Below are positions 1-7,566 of a DNA stretch of 20,140 nucleotides, in pieces. A program made the translations under genes and the position numbers. How positions within the stretch are numbered: position 1 is the first letter of the stretch; every line of letters begins with the position of its first letter. The notes under the pieces were generated by a model. That model saw only the letters and a program-made list of their open reading frames with translations. It searched no databases and had not been told where the DNA came from. The DNA comes from Rhodospirillales bacterium (GTDB taxonomy: Bacteria; Pseudomonadota; Alphaproteobacteria; Rhodospirillales; JASLLV01), in NCBI GenBank assembly GCA_030754475.1, contig JASMAE010000210.1, positions 1-20,140 on the forward strand, in the 5' to 3' direction.

Positions 1-1561
1 TCGCGATGGCGATGTGGCCCTGGAGCACGCGCGTGAAGCATTCGCGCGCTTCCGCACTCGGCGCGCCGAGCGCGACCGTGCGCGTCACGTCGGTCGTGCC
101 GTCCAGGTACTGGGCGCCGGAATCCACTAGATAGAGCATTCCCGGCTCGATTCGCCGATTGGTCTTCTCGCTCACCCGGTAATGAACGATCGCCCCGTTC
201 GGACCGGCGCCCGAGATCGTGGGAAAGCTCAACCCCCGATAATGCGCGCCCTCGCTTCGCAGATCCTCGAGGTGGCGGGCGGCGTCGATCTCAGTCAGCT
301 CGCCGTCGGGGGCCTCGGCCGCGAACCAGGCGAGGAAGCGCGTCAGCGCCGCGCCGTCGCGCAGATGGGCGGCGCGGATGCCGTCGAGCTCGACCGGGTT
401 CTTCCGCGCCTTGGGCCGCGCGCAGGGATCGGGCAGGAACACAGGCTTCGCGCGGGCGGCGCGCAGGCGCTCGACGGCCCAGGCCGGCGCGCCGTCCGCA
501 TCGAGCCCCACCGCCTTTTCGCCTGCGCCGAGGCGGTCGAACGCGGGCCCGAGCCGGGCGGTGTCGTGGACCCGGACCGCGTTCGCGAGGTGGGCCGTGA
601 CCGCCGCCGTCAGCTTCCGGCCATCGAGGAAGAGATCGACCGAAGAATCGGCATGCACCAGGCCGAAGGCGAGCGCGAGCGGCGTGAAGGGCACATCGCC
701 GCCGCGAACGTTCAACAGCCAGGCGAGGGAATCCGGAGCCGACAGGAAATAGGCCGCCAACCGGTCTGATTCGAGAGCGCGCGCTACCTCTGCGCGCTTG
801 TCCTCCGACGGCCGTCCCGCGAACGCCTGGTCGTGGACCACCAACGGTGCCACCGGGGGCGGCGGTTGATTTCGCCAGACCGCGTCGATCGGATTGGTTT
901 CGCAAGGAACGAGCATGGCGCCCGCGTCCTCGCACGCCTTGCGGTATCTGCGTACCTGGTTCTCGGTATGGAGCCAGGGATCGAATCCGAGCCGCGCCTT
1001 GGGCTTCAGGTTCTCGGCGATCCAGTCCGTCGAGGGATCTTCGACGAGGTGGCGGAATTGAAAGAGCGTGGCATCCACCTCGGCCTCCAGCTGAAGGGTG
1101 TAGCGGCCGTCTACGAAAATTGCAGCGGCATCCTTGAGCACCACCGCGAGCCCCGCCGAACCCGTGAACCCGGTGAGCCACGCGAGCCGCTCGGCCCTCG
1201 CCGGCACGTACTCGCCTTGGTGCTCGTCGGCGCGCGGCACGACGAATCCGGCGAGGCCACGCTTGCCGATCTCATGCCTGAGCGCGCCCAGGCGCTCCAC
1301 GGTCCCGCGTGCGTCCCGGCGCTTTCGCGCCTCGACCGCGAGGTCTTCGCGCAACGCCTCGAGCGCGGCCCGAAGCTCGGGCGCAGGCTCGTCCGCGACA
1401 AGGCTGGTCCACAGATCGGGCGGAAGACCCTCGGGCGCCGCGTTGACGGCGCCGGCGAGCACGCGGACATCGGCGACGCCGAGCGCCGATCGCGCCCGTT
1501 CAAGAAGCTTGGCGAGCACCGCTTCTTTGCGGAAGCGCGCCTCGGTTCTGGAGGCTTCCAT
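1..1561 (-). CDS. Xaa-Pro aminopeptidase (M24B), 3'-truncated by window edge
   Basis: Metallo-aminopeptidase that removes an N-terminal residue preceding proline; probably cytoplasmic. About 520 residues are visible, and the frame is open to the window edge, so the C-terminal metal ligands lie outside. Around residues 85-130 is the creatinase-type N-terminal signature (DEHQGEYVPARAERLAWLTGF). In the M24 domain I see His460 in NGAIVHYR and the first two metal-binding aspartates, Asp480 (DSGAQY) and Asp491 (GTTDVTRT). The two-creatinase-domain layout fits the long, roughly 600-residue AMPP type rather than E. coli PepP. The ATG at 1561 is the only usual start after an in-frame stop upstream. 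It gives an extension of about 85 residues before the usual family start, and this extension could belong to the protein or be partly untranslated. The frame was checked at several points and shows no break. Confidence 0.93.
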   Translation of the reverse strand, partial: MEASRTEARFRKEAVLAKLLERARSALGVADVRVLAGAVNAAPEGLPPDLWTSLVADEPAPELRAALEALREDLAVEARKRRDARGTVERLGALRHEIGKRGLAGFVVPRADEHQGEYVPARAERLAWLTGFTGSAGLAVVLKDAAAIFVDGRYTLQLEAEVDATLFQFRHLVEDPSTDWIAENLKPKARLGFDPWLHTENQVRRYRKACEDAGAMLVPCETNPIDAVWRNQPPPPVAPLVVHDQAFAGRPSEDKRAEVARALESDRLAAYFLSAPDSLAWLLNVRGGDVPFTPLALAFGLVHADSSVDLFLDGRKLTAAVTAHLANAVRVHDTARLGPAFDRLGAGEKAVGLDADGAPAWAVERLRAARAKPVFLPDPCARPKARKNPVELDGIRAAHLRDGAALTRFLAWFAAEAPDGELTEIDAARHLEDLRSEGAHYRGLSFPTISGAGPNGAIVHYRVSEKTNRRIEPGMLYLVDSGAQYLDGTTDVTRTVALGAPSAEARECFTRVLQGHIAIA

Positions 1562-1632
1562 CGCCCGTTCGCCCGCATACCGCCGTGATCGTGCCGCGAC
1601 CGAAGCTAGCAGCTCGTCCTTGCGGTGTCATT

Positions 1633-1674
1633 CACCCCATCTTGGCGGGCACCCCATCTTGGCGGGCACCCCGT
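1633..1674. repeat. 17-bp tandem repeat, about 2.5 copies
   Basis: The 17-bp unit CACCCCATCTTGGCGGG occurs perfectly at 1633-1649 and 1650-1666, followed by a partial third copy (CACCCCGTC). It lies between the divergently oriented aminopeptidase and DUF1127 genes. Function unknown. Confidence 0.85.
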
Positions 1675-1713
1675 CATGAGAGGACCCGAAGAGGAAGTAT
1701 GCGTTTTCTTAAA

Positions 1714-1728
1714 TGCTGCACTGCAACA
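1714..1728. promoter_or_regulatory. Palindrome resembling a PhaR box
   Basis: TGCTGCACTGCAACA is a 7-1-7 palindrome with one mismatch. It sits in an AT-richer stretch about 110 bases upstream of the DUF1127 start. TGC/GCA-rich palindromes of this form are known targets of the polyhydroxyalkanoate regulator PhaR in alphaproteobacteria. The assignment is by resemblance only, and no phasin or PHB gene is present in the window. Confidence 0.35.
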
Positions 1729-1836
1729 AAATGGCTTTTCATACTCACAATAAATCCTATCTCTCGTGTAGGGGAATGGTGCGCGCGCCGTTCCGATCCG
1801 AGAACTTTGCCGGACAACGAGGCCGGAGAACGAAAA

Positions 1837-2241
1837 ATGTGGATCAACGACTACGTCGCATTCTGCGCCGCGGACCGGGCGGATACGCGCGACCGCGCTT
1901 GGATCGTCGCCCAACGGCGGGCGATTGCGCGCGCGGCGCGGCGCGAGAGGGCGCGGCGTTTTGCCGTCCGTGTCCGCGAGGCGATCTCGGGCGCCGTCGA
2001 CGAGCGGATCACGGGTGCGGCCGTGCGCTGGTTTCGGCGCCGGCGGTACCGGGCCGAACTCGATGGCTTGAGCGAGCAAATGCTCGCCGACATCGGAATC
2101 GCCCGCGCCGACATCCCGGCTTTGGTGCGCCACGCATACTCGCGCCAGCAAGATCGGCGCGTGGCCCACCGGTGCGCCGAACGGGCGGTCGAGCACGAAG
2201 CGAGCGCCGCAGAAGAGGCGACGCCTGCCAAAGCCGCCTAA
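1837..2241 (+). CDS. DUF1127 domain-containing protein
   Basis: A 134-residue basic protein of unknown biochemical role. Residues about 65-101 carry the DUF1127 (YjiS-like) pattern: an arginine-rich helix (WFRRRRYRAEL) followed by LSEQMLADIGIARADI. Small DUF1127 proteins in alphaproteobacteria have been linked to phosphate, RNA and stress physiology, but this one is longer than the usual 45-75 residues because of an arginine- and alanine-rich N-terminal half and a polar tail. The ATG at 1837 is chosen because GGAGAA lies 6 bases upstream. The reading frame stays open further upstream to 1585, but that stretch crosses the 17-bp tandem repeat and does not look coding. The gene is monocistronic: aminopeptidase is divergent on one side and repeat A1 lies on the other. 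Confidence 0.8.
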   Translation: MWINDYVAFCAADRADTRDRAWIVAQRRAIARAARRERARRFAVRVREAISGAVDERITGAAVRWFRRRRYRAELDGLSEQMLADIGIARADIPALVRHAYSRQQDRRVAHRCAERAVEHEASAAEEATPAKAA

Positions 2242-2300
2242 GCAAACGGGCCACCCGAGCACCGGGAACCAACCGCCCGGCTGGCGCCGGATGCCGGCAC

Positions 2301-2474
2301 TGGAGCGTTATCGATTTGCGTAGATACGCACCGGCCCGCGCTGCCGCCCGACCGCCCACGGAATGGTACCTTTGGCGCGGTTGGGTCGGGTCGCGGGCTG
2401 GAGCCGGGTAAACGAACGCCGGGCAAACGGTCGCCGGGTAAACGGACAGTGCGCAAGGTCGTGTATTCATAAAC
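2301..2474 (+). repeat. Family A dispersed hairpin repeat, copy A1
   Basis: Shares the core order GCGTTATC, CACCGGCCCGC, ATGGTACC, GGGCTGGAGCC, AAACGGACA with four other copies in the window. CCCGCG at 2335-2340 pairs with CGCGGG at 2392-2397, and CCCGACC at 2347-2353 pairs with GGTCGGG at 2384-2390. The right end runs out to TCATAAAC (2474). In this copy a 15-bp unit (CCGGGTAAACGAACG and variants) is present three times at 2404-2448. Confidence 0.8.
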
Positions 2475-2766
2475 ACGAACTGTGGTGTTGGCAGAGATCT
2501 GACGTCCGCATCAGGGCCGGAACCAGTCGTACACCGATATCCGTTCGGATGACCGGAATTAGCCACTTTCAGGCTTTGGGAGATTTCCTACGTCTTGGTA
2601 AGCTTCAGATAATGCCGCTGGAGGGGAGCAGCCATGCGCGAACGTGGTCGATCAAGACACGCAGCAGATTGGCGCAAGCGCCATTTTTCTGGAGTCAATT
2701 TGCTCCTTGTGCCGATCGGGCAATCCGGCACCGCCCTTGATCCAATTAATGCGGAGAGGCGGAGCC
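2475..2766. other. Gap with no recognisable gene upstream of the FkbM-TPR-OGT gene
   Basis: After repeat A1 there is non-repetitive sequence with a GTCCGC-like palindrome remnant near 2500. A strong Shine-Dalgarno (GGAGGGGAG, about 2620-2628) precedes an ATG at 2634 that opens a 49-codon frame ending at 2783. That frame overlaps the start of the next gene, in a different frame. I could not recognise its product (MRERGRSRHAADWRKRHF...). It may be a leader peptide coupled to the downstream gene, or chance. Confidence 0.4.
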
Positions 2767-5544
2767 GTGCGACAACACGATGACTCCCTTGCCCACGTGC
2801 TAAATCTGGACGTGACCCTCGACGTGGTCGATATCGGGGCCAATCCCATCGACGGCGCCCCGCCTTATAAATCCCTTCTGGACGCGGGGCTCGCGCGCCT
2901 GATCGGTTTCGAACCCGATCCCGACGCGCTGACCAAGCTCAACGATCGGAAAGGCCCTTACGAGACATATCTTCCTCACGCGGTTTTCGACGGCGAGCGG
3001 CATGAACTCCGGATATGCGCCGCCCAGGGGATGTCCTCACTGCTCGAGCCCAACCGGGAAATGCTCGAGAGTTTCCATGGCTTCGCGGAATGGGGAAAAG
3101 TCAGGGAGCGACGGGAAATACCCACGGTTCGCCTGGATGACGTCGAGGAAATCAAAAACATCGATTACCTGAAAATCGACATCCAGGGCGGAGAACTCGA
3201 GGTCTTCAGAAATGGAACCAAGAAGCTTTCAGGGTGTCTCGTCATCCACACGAAAGTGGAATTCCTGCCCATGTACGTAGACCAACCTCTTTTTTCCGAG
3301 GTTGAGTTATTCCTGCGCGGCATGGGGTACGTCTTTCACCACTTCTCGCCGCTGGTCAGCCGGGCGGTGAAGCCGGCCCTGATCAGGAACGACATCTACG
3401 CGGAACTGAACCAGATATTCTGGGCCGATGCGGTGTTCATTCGCGACTTTTCCCGCTTCCAGACCCTCACCCCGGATCAACTGAAGAATACCGCCGTAAT
3501 CCTGCACGACGCCTACGGTTCCTGGGATGTCGCCCACCGGGCATTGATGGCACACGACGCCCAGGCAGGGACCGATCTGGTGGGCCAATATATGGCCTAC
3601 TTGTCCACGAAGGTTCCGGGGATGATTGGAACCGCGGACGAAATCCCGCGCCCCGATACCCCATCCCAGGCCCGGACCGCCTTTTCCCTGCTCGATGCCG
3701 GAAAGTGGGCCCAGGCGGCGGAAGCTTACCCGGCTCTGGTGGATCAAGACCCCTTCGATGCCGATTTGCGCTTCAACTTGGCCTTTGCCCTGCACCAGGG
3801 AGGTAGCTCGCCCGAAGCCGTCACCCAGTACCTGGCCTGCCTCGCCCTCGACCCCGCCCGGGCGAGGGCCGCCAACAACCTGGGCAACCTGCTTTCCGGC
3901 ATGGGGCGCCATGAAGAGGCCGCCGAGGCCTTCGGCAAGGCCATCCAGGCCGACCCCAACCACGCCAACGCCCATCAGATGCTGGGATTTCTTCTCCTGA
4001 GTCAGGACAAGCCTGCCGAGGCCCTGCCCCACCTGGCGGACGCGGCGCGCTTGAACCCGGGCGGGAAGGAGCCCCGCTTCGGTCTCGCCCAAACCCTGGA
4101 GTCCCTGGACCGGCTCGACGAGGCCATCCGGGCCTATCAATCGATCATCGAGGATTTCCCGGAGGCCGCGCACGCCCACGTCAATCTGGCCGGCGTCTTC
4201 GCGCGCCAAGGACTGATGGACCAAGCCCTGGAACATTTGGAACAGGCCCGGGAGCTCGATCCCTCCCATCCCGTCATCCGCTCAAACATCATCCTCGACA
4301 GCCACTACACCCCTCATGTGAACGCGGCGACCCGGCTCGCCGAGGCCCGCGCCTGGGCGCAGCGGTTCGAGGCTCCCTTGAAGTCTTCCTGGCCGAGGCA
4401 CGCCAACGATTCGGACCCGGAGCGCCCGCTTCGCATCGGCTACCTGTCGTCGGATTTCCGCCGGCACCCGATCGGCTTCTTCATGTCCGGGGTGTTCACC
4501 AACCATGACCGGGACCGATTCGTGGTTTACGCCTACTCGTCCACGCCATCCCATGACTGGCTGACCGAGGTCTTCAGGAAACATGCCCATCAATGGCGGG
4601 AGGTTCGAAGCTTGGACGCCGCGGCCATCGCTGGAATGGTCCGAGACGACCGTATCGATATCCTGGTCGACCTGGCCGGTCATTCGGCGGGCAACCACCT
4701 TCTTGTCCTGGCTCATCGGCCGGCCCCGGTCCAGATGGTCGCCGGGGGGCATTTCTGCACCACCGGGCTGGAAGCCGTGGATTACCTGATCGCCGACGCC
4801 CACCACGCACCGGCGGACCATGAGGGCGAGTTCACGGAGAATCTCATCAGGCTGCCTGGCGGCTACGTCTGTTATTCGCCCCCCGATTACGCCCCCGCGG
4901 TCTCGGCCCTTCCCGCCCTGGCATCGGGACACGTCACCTTCGGGTGCCTGAACAATGCAGCCAAGTTGGGCCCCTGGGTGATCGATCTCTGGGCGCGGCT
5001 GCTGGGTGAACTTCCAGAGGCCCGCCTGTTCCTGGGGACCAAGGTGTTTTCCCATCCCGGGACCCGAGACCGCTACCGGTCTTTGTTCGAGGAGCGCGGC
5101 ATTGCCGGCACCAGGATCGAGTTCGCCGGCAGCGCCCCGCACGCCGACTACCTAGGTTATTACAACCGCATGGACGTGGCTCTCGATCCGTTTCCCTTCT
5201 CGGGAGGGCTGACCACCTGCGAGGCCTTGTGGATGGGCGTGCCGGTGGTGACGCTCGGCGGCGGAAACTCGTTCGCTTCGCGCCATAGCGTCGGCCATCT
5301 CAATAGCGCCGGCATGTCCCACCTGATCGCGGACACCCCCGAAGCCTACATTGAAAAGGCGCGCGCCCTGGTACGGGATCTGGACGCCCTCTCCGAGCAC
5401 CGCCGAACCTTGCGCCCGCGCTTGGCGGGCTCGCCTCTGTGCGATTGCGCCGGCCATACCCGCGATCTGGAAGCCGCCTATACCCGCCATTGGCGGATTA
5501 AGAGACAATCTCCCCTCGTGGCCGAGGCTGTTGAAGGACGCTGA
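2767..5544 (+). CDS. FkbM methyltransferase - TPR - O-GlcNAc transferase-like (GT41/SPINDLY) fusion
   Basis: A predicted three-module cytoplasmic enzyme of 925 residues. Residues about 15-240 are an FkbM-type SAM methyltransferase, with motif I at VVDIGANPIDG (20-30) and acidic residues in IGFEPDPDAL. Residues about 300-505 form roughly six TPR repeats (for example AANNLGNLLSGMGRHEEAAEAF). Residues about 550-910 are an OGT/SPY C-terminal domain with RIGYLSSDFRRHPIGFF (His567 in the usual catalytic position), LNNAAKLGPWV (Lys733, UDP-sugar binding) and PFSGGLTTCEALWMGVPVV. The GTG at 2767 is preferred because GGAGAGG lies 7 bases upstream; an ATG at 2749 and a GTG at 2644 are in-frame alternatives. 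The likely role is sugar transfer to protein or a surface glycan, with methylation of the sugar by the FkbM module. Substrates are unknown. Flanking family A repeats suggest a single-gene transcription unit. Confidence 0.92.
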   Translation: MRQHDDSLAHVLNLDVTLDVVDIGANPIDGAPPYKSLLDAGLARLIGFEPDPDALTKLNDRKGPYETYLPHAVFDGERHELRICAAQGMSSLLEPNREMLESFHGFAEWGKVRERREIPTVRLDDVEEIKNIDYLKIDIQGGELEVFRNGTKKLSGCLVIHTKVEFLPMYVDQPLFSEVELFLRGMGYVFHHFSPLVSRAVKPALIRNDIYAELNQIFWADAVFIRDFSRFQTLTPDQLKNTAVILHDAYGSWDVAHRALMAHDAQAGTDLVGQYMAYLSTKVPGMIGTADEIPRPDTPSQARTAFSLLDAGKWAQAAEAYPALVDQDPFDADLRFNLAFALHQGGSSPEAVTQYLACLALDPARARAANNLGNLLSGMGRHEEAAEAFGKAIQADPNHANAHQMLGFLLLSQDKPAEALPHLADAARLNPGGKEPRFGLAQTLESLDRLDEAIRAYQSIIEDFPEAAHAHVNLAGVFARQGLMDQALEHLEQARELDPSHPVIRSNIILDSHYTPHVNAATRLAEARAWAQRFEAPLKSSWPRHANDSDPERPLRIGYLSSDFRRHPIGFFMSGVFTNHDRDRFVVYAYSSTPSHDWLTEVFRKHAHQWREVRSLDAAAIAGMVRDDRIDILVDLAGHSAGNHLLVLAHRPAPVQMVAGGHFCTTGLEAVDYLIADAHHAPADHEGEFTENLIRLPGGYVCYSPPDYAPAVSALPALASGHVTFGCLNNAAKLGPWVIDLWARLLGELPEARLFLGTKVFSHPGTRDRYRSLFEERGIAGTRIEFAGSAPHADYLGYYNRMDVALDPFPFSGGLTTCEALWMGVPVVTLGGGNSFASRHSVGHLNSAGMSHLIADTPEAYIEKARALVRDLDALSEHRRTLRPRLAGSPLCDCAGHTRDLEAAYTRHWRIKRQSPLVAEAVEGR

Positions 5545-5816
5545 CGGCGACGGTCTTGGAGCAACGACAGAATCGAAGGCGCGATCGCGGCGAATCTTTC
5601 TTGGCCCGACGGGGCAACTGTCCGGCCCCCGAGAACGATACCCCCTTTTCAAGTGAGATCGGTTGCCGATGGGAAGAGCCGATTTGGCTGCGGACCATGT
5701 GTAGCGAAGGCCGAATCGAGATTGAGCTTCGGGTCAGGACGCGAAGTTCAACAGCCTCCTCGCGGATGACAACTAAAAGTGATGAGTCGGATTCAGGACC
5801 GTTCGGTTGGTCGCTC
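5545..5816. other. Gap with no recognisable gene
   Basis: Open frames on both strands cross this stretch, but none has a convincing ribosome-binding site or a recognisable motif, and the longest also runs through repeat A2. I see no gene here. Confidence 0.5.
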
Positions 5817-5949
5817 GTCCATGAGTCCATGACCTGGACCGTTATCGACTTACGTGGATTTATACCGGCCCGCGCCCGGCCGCTCACAGAATTGGTTGCT
5901 CGGGCCGGTAGGGCGCGGGTGCGAGCTGGAGCCGAGTAAACGGACAATG
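5817..5949 (+). repeat. Family A dispersed hairpin repeat, copy A2
   Basis: The left end GTCCATGAGTCCATGACCTGG matches the left end of copy A5. The core begins GTTATC at 5841 and ends AAACGGACAATGA. The hairpin has a perfect 9-bp outer stem: CCCGCGCCC (5869-5877) with GGGCGCGGG (5911-5919). An inner GGCC/GGCC pairing (5878-5881 with 5903-5906) follows. It stops two bases before the stop codon of the convergent lipoprotein gene, so it could act as a shared transcription end. Confidence 0.8.
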
Positions 5950-5951
5950 AC

Positions 5952-6254
5952 CTACTCGCGCGCCTGGTCGTATCCGTTGGCCTTCATGCAACGCTCGACC
6001 AACGCCTGCGTCTTTTTGGTCGTCTCGAAGGCCGCCATCTGGGCACGGACCGGGTTTACGCGGCTTTCCCGGGCCGTGACGGCATAACCTTGCTCGCGCG
6101 CCGAATCGCGATCCACCTCGCGCGTCGCCTCGGCGCGGCAGGCGGCCTCGTCCGATTTCCACCGCTCGGGCGCGAGCGTCCGGTGCTCCCAGCGCTGGGG
6201 CACGCTGCACGCCGCCAACAGGGCGAGCGCCAGGATCGCCGGTGCCTTTGCCAT
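5952..6254 (-). CDS. Small predicted lipoprotein, function unknown
   Basis: A 100-residue protein with a lipoprotein signal: a short basic start (MAKA), a hydrophobic stretch and the lipobox LLAAC with Cys16 as the lipidation site. The mature part is polar, with two cysteines (in EAACRAEA and VERCMKANGY) and the ending CMKANGYDQ, a pattern common in small alphaproteobacterial envelope lipoproteins with no assigned role. The start is an ATG at 6254 with AGGAGG very close upstream (about 2 bases), tighter than usual. It is divergent from queA and convergent with the OGT fusion gene across repeat A2. No function is proposed. Confidence 0.8.
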   Translation of the reverse strand: MAKAPAILALALLAACSVPQRWEHRTLAPERWKSDEAACRAEATREVDRDSAREQGYAVTARESRVNPVRAQMAAFETTKKTQALVERCMKANGYDQARE

Positions 6255-6272
6255 GCCCTCCTATGGCCGATG

Positions 6273-6286
6273 GCGCGCGCGCGCGC
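6273..6286. repeat. (GC)7 dinucleotide run
   Basis: Seven GC dinucleotides between the lipoprotein gene and queA. A candidate slippage site or Z-DNA-forming stretch; function unknown. Confidence 0.8.
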
Positions 6287-6295
6287 AACCGAGGT

Positions 6296-6343
6296 GTCCG
6301 GCCCATGCGTCCGGCCCATGCGTCCGACCCATGCGTCCGGGCC
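6296..6343. repeat. 13-bp tandem repeat, about 3.7 copies
   Basis: The unit GTCCGGCCCATGC occurs at 6296-6308 and 6309-6321. A one-base variant is at 6322-6334 and a partial unit at 6335-6343. It lies in the divergent gap upstream of queA. Confidence 0.85.
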
Positions 6344-6516
6344 GCGTCTTGGCGCCGGCGCGAACGGCGAAAGCCGCCGCCACAATGACCGGACCGACCG
6401 GGCGCGATGGTGCGGATCGCGAGGCCTGCACCGCCGGTGGTCGAACGAGTGCACATCGTGTAATCTGCGCGACCTGCGACGATCGTACCGATCGGGGGAC
6501 CGGGGCGGTAACGCGA

Positions 6517-7566
6517 ATGAAAACAGCGAACTTCGACTTCGAGCTCGCGAACACGCGAATCGCCCAACGGCCCGCCTCGCCCAGGGATTCGGCCCGCCTC
6601 CTTGAGGTGCCGGCAAACGCCGCGGAGGGTTTCCGCGACCTGACGGTAGGCGCCCTGCCTGAACGCCTCAACGCCGGCGATCTTCTGGTCTTCAACGACA
6701 CGCGCGTCCTGCCCGCGCGACTGATGGGGCGCAAGGGTGACCTCGATATCCAGATGACCCTTGGCGCGCAGACCGCACCCGACCGATGGCGGGCGTTCGC
6801 CAAGCCGGCACGCAAGGTGAGGAGCCGCGACCGATTCGAGTTCGGTCCCGGGTTCTCCGCCCGCGTCATCGCCCTGGGTGACGGCGGCGAGGTCGAGCTC
6901 GAGTTCGATCGCTCCGACGTGCACTTGCTGGCGGCGCTGGATCGGTTCGGGACGATGCCGCTCCCGCCGTACATAAAGCGCGACCGGGGCCGGGACGAAC
7001 GGGACTTCACCGATTACCAGACCATCTTCGCCAAGCGCGCGGGCGCGGTCGCGGCTCCGACCGCGGGCCTGCATTTCACCGAGGCGCTTCTCGGCGCGCT
7101 GCACGCCGGCAGCGTCGGCAATTGCGCCGTCACCCTTCACACCGGCCCCGGAACGTACTTGCCGGTGCGGACCGAAACCATCACCGACCACCAACTCGCG
7201 TCGGAGTGGGGCGAGATCACCGAAGAGGCCGCCCGCACCATCAACGCGGCGCGCGCGCGGGGCGGGCGGATCGTCGCCGTGGGCTCGACGTCGCTGAGAC
7301 TTCTTGAGACGGCGGCCGCAGACGACGGCACCGTCTCCGCGTTCGCGGGCGAGACCGACATCTTCGTCACGCCCGGATTCGATTTCCGCGTCGTCGACGT
7401 GCTGTTGACCAACTTCCACCTGCCGCGTTCGACGCTGTTCATGCTGGTGTGCGCGTTCGCCGGAACCGAACGCATGAAGGCCGCCTACGAGCACGCCAAG
7501 CGGGCCGAATACCGGTTCTATTCCTACGGCGACTGCTGCCTGCTCTATCGCGGTTTGGGGGCGTGA
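6517..7566 (+). CDS. queA: S-adenosylmethionine:tRNA ribosyltransferase-isomerase QueA
   Basis: Transfers and isomerises the ribosyl group of SAM onto preQ1 in tRNA, giving epoxyqueuosine at the wobble position of GUN-anticodon tRNAs. The 349 residues match the family's usual length of about 350. Recognisable blocks in order are FDFELANTRIAQRPASPRD (N-terminus), LLVFNDTRVLPARL, MPLPPYIKR, GAVAAPTAGLHFTEALL, VTLHTGPGTYLPVR, IVAVGSTSLRLLE, ITPGF-like VTPGFDFRVVD and LLTNFHLPRSTLFMLV. The ATG at 6517 gives the standard N-terminus (MKTANFDFEL); the frame is open further upstream through the tandem repeat, but that part is not coding-like. Its TGA overlaps the GTG start of tgt, so the two are translationally coupled. 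First gene of the queA-tgt-queF operon. Confidence 0.97.
   Translation: MKTANFDFELANTRIAQRPASPRDSARLLEVPANAAEGFRDLTVGALPERLNAGDLLVFNDTRVLPARLMGRKGDLDIQMTLGAQTAPDRWRAFAKPARKVRSRDRFEFGPGFSARVIALGDGGEVELEFDRSDVHLLAALDRFGTMPLPPYIKRDRGRDERDFTDYQTIFAKRAGAVAAPTAGLHFTEALLGALHAGSVGNCAVTLHTGPGTYLPVRTETITDHQLASEWGEITEEAARTINAARARGGRIVAVGSTSLRLLETAAADDGTVSAFAGETDIFVTPGFDFRVVDVLLTNFHLPRSTLFMLVCAFAGTERMKAAYEHAKRAEYRFYSYGDCCLLYRGLGA

Noticed and set aside
291..1181. 296-residue minus-strand frame inside the aminopeptidase region
   Set aside because: The aminopeptidase motifs are in the neighbouring minus frame, which is open to the window edge. This frame is arginine- and glycine-rich shadow.
5498..5947. 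149-residue minus-strand frame between the OGT fusion and the lipoprotein gene
   Set aside because: Its first third is translated repeat A2, its end lies antisense to the fusion gene, and no family or ribosome-binding site is recognisable.
5884..7494. 536-residue open frame on the minus strand across queA
   Set aside because: It is antisense to clearly conserved queA and runs through repeat A2, the lipoprotein gene in another frame and the tandem repeats. It is a high-GC shadow.
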